Shown piece by piece: positions 60,401 through 64,000 of a stretch of DNA of 64,000 nt. The position numbers and the translations under genes are program-made. The DNA comes from Takakia lepidozioides (taxonomy: Eukaryota > Streptophyta > Takakiopsida > Takakiales > Takakiaceae). A model generated the notes under the pieces. The model made no database searches, was not told the origin of the DNA, and saw only the letters and a program-made list of their open reading frames with translations. Where the stretch lies: positions 26,598,001 to 26,662,000 of the forward strand of contig CM060731.1 of assembly GCA_030704615.1 (NCBI GenBank), in the 5' to 3' direction. Every line of letters starts with the position of its first letter. The first letter of the stretch is position 1.

Positions 60401-63400
60401 ATGATGGGTCGGCAATTCTCAACTGCTTCACGAAAGCACTCATTATAGTCCTTCTTGTAGCGGTCATCTCTTTCTGGATGCGACTCTCAACCCCTTTGCT
60501 GTCCTTCTCTCCTCAGGGGTAGAGCTGTAGTATTCCAGTTTGCCACGCTCCCCTGCATCTGCAATGTCTTGCTGCAAGGGAATGCAAGAGAGTTGCATCA
60601 GCACAAGGTCAAGGGAAACAAACAGAAACAAACATGTGGAATATGGAAGACCAGATGAAGGAAGATGTATCTCACCGTGTACATGTACTCCATGAAAGCC
60701 TCACGGGTCAACGAGTACCACGTTTCCGATGTCTTGGAGCTTTCGCACTTCTTGTACATCTCCGCTGAAAGGATGGTCTTGAAGTTGGTCAAGGGCATCT
60801 GCCCTATCCTTTGTATCCTATACAGTGTGTGAACCAAACTCGTTTTGACATGCGATGTCTCCGTTCCTCTGCAGAATGATATCTGCAAGTCAGAATGAAA
60901 TTCAAGGTCTTCAATCAAAGAAGAACGGAACCACAAGTGGAACATGTAGAATGAGAAACCAACCTGTTCACATCATTCATTGCCGTCAGAAGACCCATCA
61001 TGTTCCCGTCACAATCCAGCACCATCGATCGAACAGAGTAATGCCACTCTTCCTCCTGTGAGTGCAGCCTCCCAATGACAGCCATCCATGCAAGCAAGCG
61101 GTGGTTCCCATCCCAAACGTGAAACATCTTTCCCGAGAATGCCTGGGTGGAAGGTTTCCTGGAGAGAAGAAGTTCGAAGGATTCGTTCAGCTGTCTCCAA
61201 ATGGGGTCCCAGGAGTCCACGATTGACTGATCCACGAGGAGCTCATTACCTTTGGAATCCCTAGTAGAAACGTAAAAGACTGCGGATCCATCCAAATACC
61301 CATGCACAAACTCGGCCTCCAGCTTGAGAATGTCCTTGACGAGGGGTGTACGAACGACGGGCATGGAAACCAACCTACACAGGGGAATCTTCAACCTCCC
61401 ACCAGGGGCAAGCATACTTTGCACCACAAGCTGAGAGTTTACCTTCTGACCCCCCAGCATCTCAGCGGCTTTGCTTTCATAGAACTCATCGTCCACATCA
61501 ACAATTATCTCCTTCTCCTGACCCGAAGGGACCTCATCTGCCACACTTTGCATCTTCTCCTGCAGGGTTGTTCATTCAACTTGATATTAGAGAGGCATGA
61601 AACGACGGCTGAGGCATGAAAAAGTGGGCTCAAAGAGTGTGCGTTGACGCACACTATTTTAAGCTGCCAGGTAAGTGTACATTGACCCTCACAGACATGT
61701 CCTATGTTGCCGAATTCCACAGAAAAAGACAATGTAAAAGTGGGCTCAAACAGTGTGCGTTGACGCACACTGTTTCACTTGCCATGTAAATGATCATTGA
61801 ACATCTACTTTGCCAGGTAAGTGTTCATTGTAAACTCCAAGATATTTCATCCTCAGAAACGTGCCCTAAATGCCGAATTTAAACCGGAAAAACACTTAAA
61901 TGTAGAGCTCAAACAATGTGCGCCAACGCACACTGTTTGAGCTGCCACTGAATGGTTATTTCATCCTCAGAAACGTGCCCTAAACGCCGAATTTCAATCG
62001 GAAAAAACACTTACATGTTCAACTCAAATAGTCTGCGCCAACGCACACTGTTTGAGCTGCCACTGAATGGTTATTTCATCATCATAAACCTGCCCTGGAA
62101 GTCCGAATTTAACACCAAAAAAACAGTGACATGTACAGCTCAGACAGTGTGCGCCAACGCACACTGTTTGAGCTGCCACTGAATGGTTATTTCATCATCA
62201 TAAACCTGCCCTGGAAGTCCGAATTTAACACCAAAAAAACAGTGACATGTACAGCTCAAACAGTGTGCGCCAACGCACACTGTTTGAGCTGCCACTGAAT
62301 GGTTATTTCATCATCATAAACCTGCCCTGGAAGTCCGAATTTAACACCAAAACAACAGTGACATGTACAGCTCAAACAGTGTGCGCCAACGCACACTGTT
62401 TGAGCTGCCACTGAATGGTTATTTCATTATCATAAACCTGCCCTGGAAGTCCGAATTTAACACCAAAAAAACAGTGACATGTACAGCTCAGACAGTGTGC
62501 GCCAACGCACACTGTTTGAGCTGCCACTGAATGGTTATTTCATCATCATAAACCTGCCCTGGAAGTCCGAATTTAACACCAAAAAAAAAGTGACATGTAC
62601 AGCTCAAACAGTGTGCGGCAACGCACACTGTTTGAGCTGCCACTGAATGGTTATTTCATCCTCAGAAACGTGCCCTAAATGCCGAATTTAAACACCAAAA
62701 AAACACTTACATGTTCAGCTCAAACAGTGTGCGCCAACGCACACTGTTTGAGCTGCCACTGAATGGTTATTTCATCCTCAGAAACGTGCCCTAAATGCTG
62801 AATTTTAACACCAAAAAAACAGTGACATGTTCAGCTGAAATAGTGTGCGCCAACGCACACTGTTTGAGCTTCCACTGAATGGTTCATCATCATAAACTTG
62901 CCCTGGAAGTCCAAATTTAACACCAAAAAAACAGTGACATGTACAGCTCAAACAGTGTGCGCCAACGCACATTGTTTGAGCTGCCACTGAATGGTTATTT
63001 CATCCTCAGAAACGTGCCCTAAATGCCGAATTTTAACACCAAAAAACACTTACATGTTCAGCTCAAACAGTGTGCGCCAACGCACACTGTTTGAGCTGCC
63101 ACTGAATGGTTATTTCATACTCAGAAACCTGCCCTGGAAGTCCAAATTTAACACCAAAAAAATAGTGACATGTACAGCTCAAACAGTGTGCGCCAACGCA
63201 CACTGTTTGAGCTGCCACTGAATGGTTATTTCATCATCATAAACCTGCCCTGGAAGTCCGAATTTAACACCAAAAAAACAGTGACATGTACAGCTCAAAC
63301 AGTGTGCACCAACGCACACTGTTTGAGCTGCCACTGAATGGTTATTTCATCCTCAGAAACGTGCCCTAAATGCCGAATTTTAACACCAAAAAAACACTTA

Positions 63401-64000
63401 CATGTTCAGCTCAAACAGTGTGCGCCAACGCACACTGTTTGAGCTGCCACTGAATGGTTATTCCATCATCAGAAACATGCCCTAAAGGGCGAATTCGACA
63501 CGGAGAAAACCGTGACATGTAGAGCTCAAAAGGGTTCTGTCGTCTTGACATACATATCTTGGAAAACCGATATCCAGGGAAACAGCAGTGAAATGTTCAG
63601 CTCAACTCACACTGTTTGAGGTTGGAATTTGGGTTGTGTTGAACCTGCTGTAGTGCCCAAGTTTGGGCGTTTCGCACCTGAACAATCAAGCAAATTGGTA
63701 GGCCGCACACCGTTTGGGCTTCCAGTTTGCGGTGCTTTCAGCGTGGTGCAGATGTCCTGTGTGGGCTATATTCATATCAGCAACGAAACAGAGATGTGGG
63801 TCTTAAGAATTTCACCTTTTTCTTGGCTGCTCCAGAAGACTCCCCAATTGCTGGGGACCCTTTGCGCTTCGGGCTGCTCTCTGTGCCGAGCGTGTACGTG
63901 AGCCTCTCCCCCTTCCTCTTTCCCGCAGGCAGACTCCTCGTGAGGCCACCTTCAACATCCTCTTCCATCTCGTCTGTCTCTCCCTCAGATGCGGTGTCCT
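57450..64000 (-). CDS. ParB-like / DNA amino-methyltransferase-like fusion protein, multi-exon, 5' end outside window
   Basis: Exons: 64000-63816 (partial), 61559-60964, 60868-60676, 60571-60132, 60012-59789, 59647-58995, 58892-58554, 58427-58143, 58026-57841, 57583-57450. With four single bases restored all joins keep phase (about 1,078 codons). N-terminus: acidic then basic, NLS-like (PAGKRKGE, PKRKG, AAKKK). Exon 2: ParB-like region with the DGxHR-type motif HVWDGNHRLLAW. Middle: helical (FEAYMRKWRATVW), a coiled-coil-like segment (RRENDRIAALL) and AT-hook-like GKGRGRGK. Exon 7: ELIILDIPDG at the place of methyltransferase motif IV, then VFSFCNFFLSDAGVLVLIQS. Exons 8-9: DARVLDLSMGTG joined to ASYHACKASARHLFGIEGD, SAM-binding motif I. 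Order IV then I is beta-class. Acidic C-terminus (DTDTEETSDKELDSD; VDTDCDDCDT). Nuclear DNA binding is likely; catalysis is doubtful because the DPPY-type motif is changed. Could be a captured phage gene or a transposon gene. Confidence 0.7.
61620..63520. repeat. tandem array of about 16 units (about 116 bp), most with a near-perfect 38-bp palindrome, inside an intron
   Basis: The core palindrome has 17-bp arms, AGCTCAAACAGTGTGCG and CGCACACTGTTTGAGCT, around CCAA. It occurs at about 61,906, 62,020, 62,135, 62,251, 62,367, 62,483, 62,600, 62,716, 62,832, 62,945, 63,060, 63,176, 63,292 and 63,408, with two divergent leading copies (61,628; 61,746, loop TTGA). Regular period 113-117 bp. Arms are much better conserved than a free minisatellite would need, and several changes keep pairing. 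The whole array lies in the first visible intron (63815-61560) of the ParB/methyltransferase-like gene. Degenerate partial copies continue to about 63,625. Confidence 0.92.

Noticed and set aside
61950-63221. Short open frames inside the palindrome array (peptides such as QTVCANAHCLSCH)
   Set aside because: They recur only because the DNA repeats and exist on both strands; no splice or start context supports them.
61620-63520. CRISPR-like array of palindromic repeats
   Set aside because: Spacers are themselves repeated (two types), unit length is about 116 bp, and the array sits in an intron of a eukaryotic gene. It is a tandem minisatellite with palindromes, not a CRISPR.
57450-64000. Bacterial or phage contamination as source of the ParB/methyltransferase-like gene
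   Set aside because: The coding sequence is split by at least nine GT/AG introns, one of which divides the SAM-binding motif, and the surroundings contain plant repeats.

Overview
The window is nuclear DNA from a streptophyte, most likely a seed-free land plant (bryophyte, lycophyte or fern). The evidence is: spliceosomal introns with GT/AG borders throughout; plant-specific families (a SURNod19 protein, a plastid AAE15/AAE16-type acyl-activating enzyme, a Rho-N-domain protein, a secreted plant LRR protein); PPR-derived repeats carrying the plant signature NALVDMYAKCGSI; and LINE, Ty1/copia and hAT-type transposon remnants. The species cannot be fixed from the sequence alone. A charophyte alga is the main alternative.

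Layout. 0-4.8 kb (+): 3' part of phosphoacetylglucosamine mutase, 8 visible exons. 5.4-8.0 kb (-): an unidentified terminal exon and a two-exon secreted LRR protein. 8-12.9 kb: no supported gene. 12.9-14.7 kb (-): large repeat-rich exon of a Rho-N-domain protein. 17.3-19.0 kb (-): a LINE 3' fragment and a broken alpha/beta-hydrolase-like gene. 23.1-23.5 kb (+): an unidentified coding exon. 24.5-26.7 kb (+): an intact three-exon SURNod19 gene, followed by a decayed tandem copy at 27.5-28.3 kb. 28.6-34.7 kb: transposon debris (LTR-like segments, copia RT/RNase H, a kinase fragment, another LINE RT fragment). 35.4-52.2 kb (-): one intact 18-exon plastid-type long-chain acyl-CoA/ACP synthetase gene, 754 codons, whose introns hold a nearly full-length LINE, several LINE 3' ends in both orientations and a 704-bp hAT-type MITE with a perfect 8-bp target duplication. 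53.7-57 kb: GC-rich simple repeats and a PPR-derived minisatellite.

The most unusual locus is 57.4-64 kb (-). It is a multi-exon gene, running off the window edge, that joins a ParB-like N-terminal region (motif HVWDGNHRLLAW) to a C-terminal region ordered like a beta-class DNA amino-methyltransferase. A degenerate motif IV, DIPDG, comes first; a motif I, VLDLSMGTG...GIEGD, follows and is itself split by an intron. This combination is familiar from phage and bacterial genomes, but here it is interrupted by at least nine introns. Four single-base frame breaks, two of them in homopolymer runs, suggest either assembly errors or early decay. Its first visible intron is filled by about 16 tandem units of about 116 bp, most carrying a near-perfect 38-bp palindrome (17-bp arms).

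The genes do not form an operon or one pathway. They are ordinary dispersed plant genes (UDP-GlcNAc synthesis, plastid acyl activation, extracellular LRR, stress-related SURNod19, Rho-N protein) set in transposon-rich DNA.
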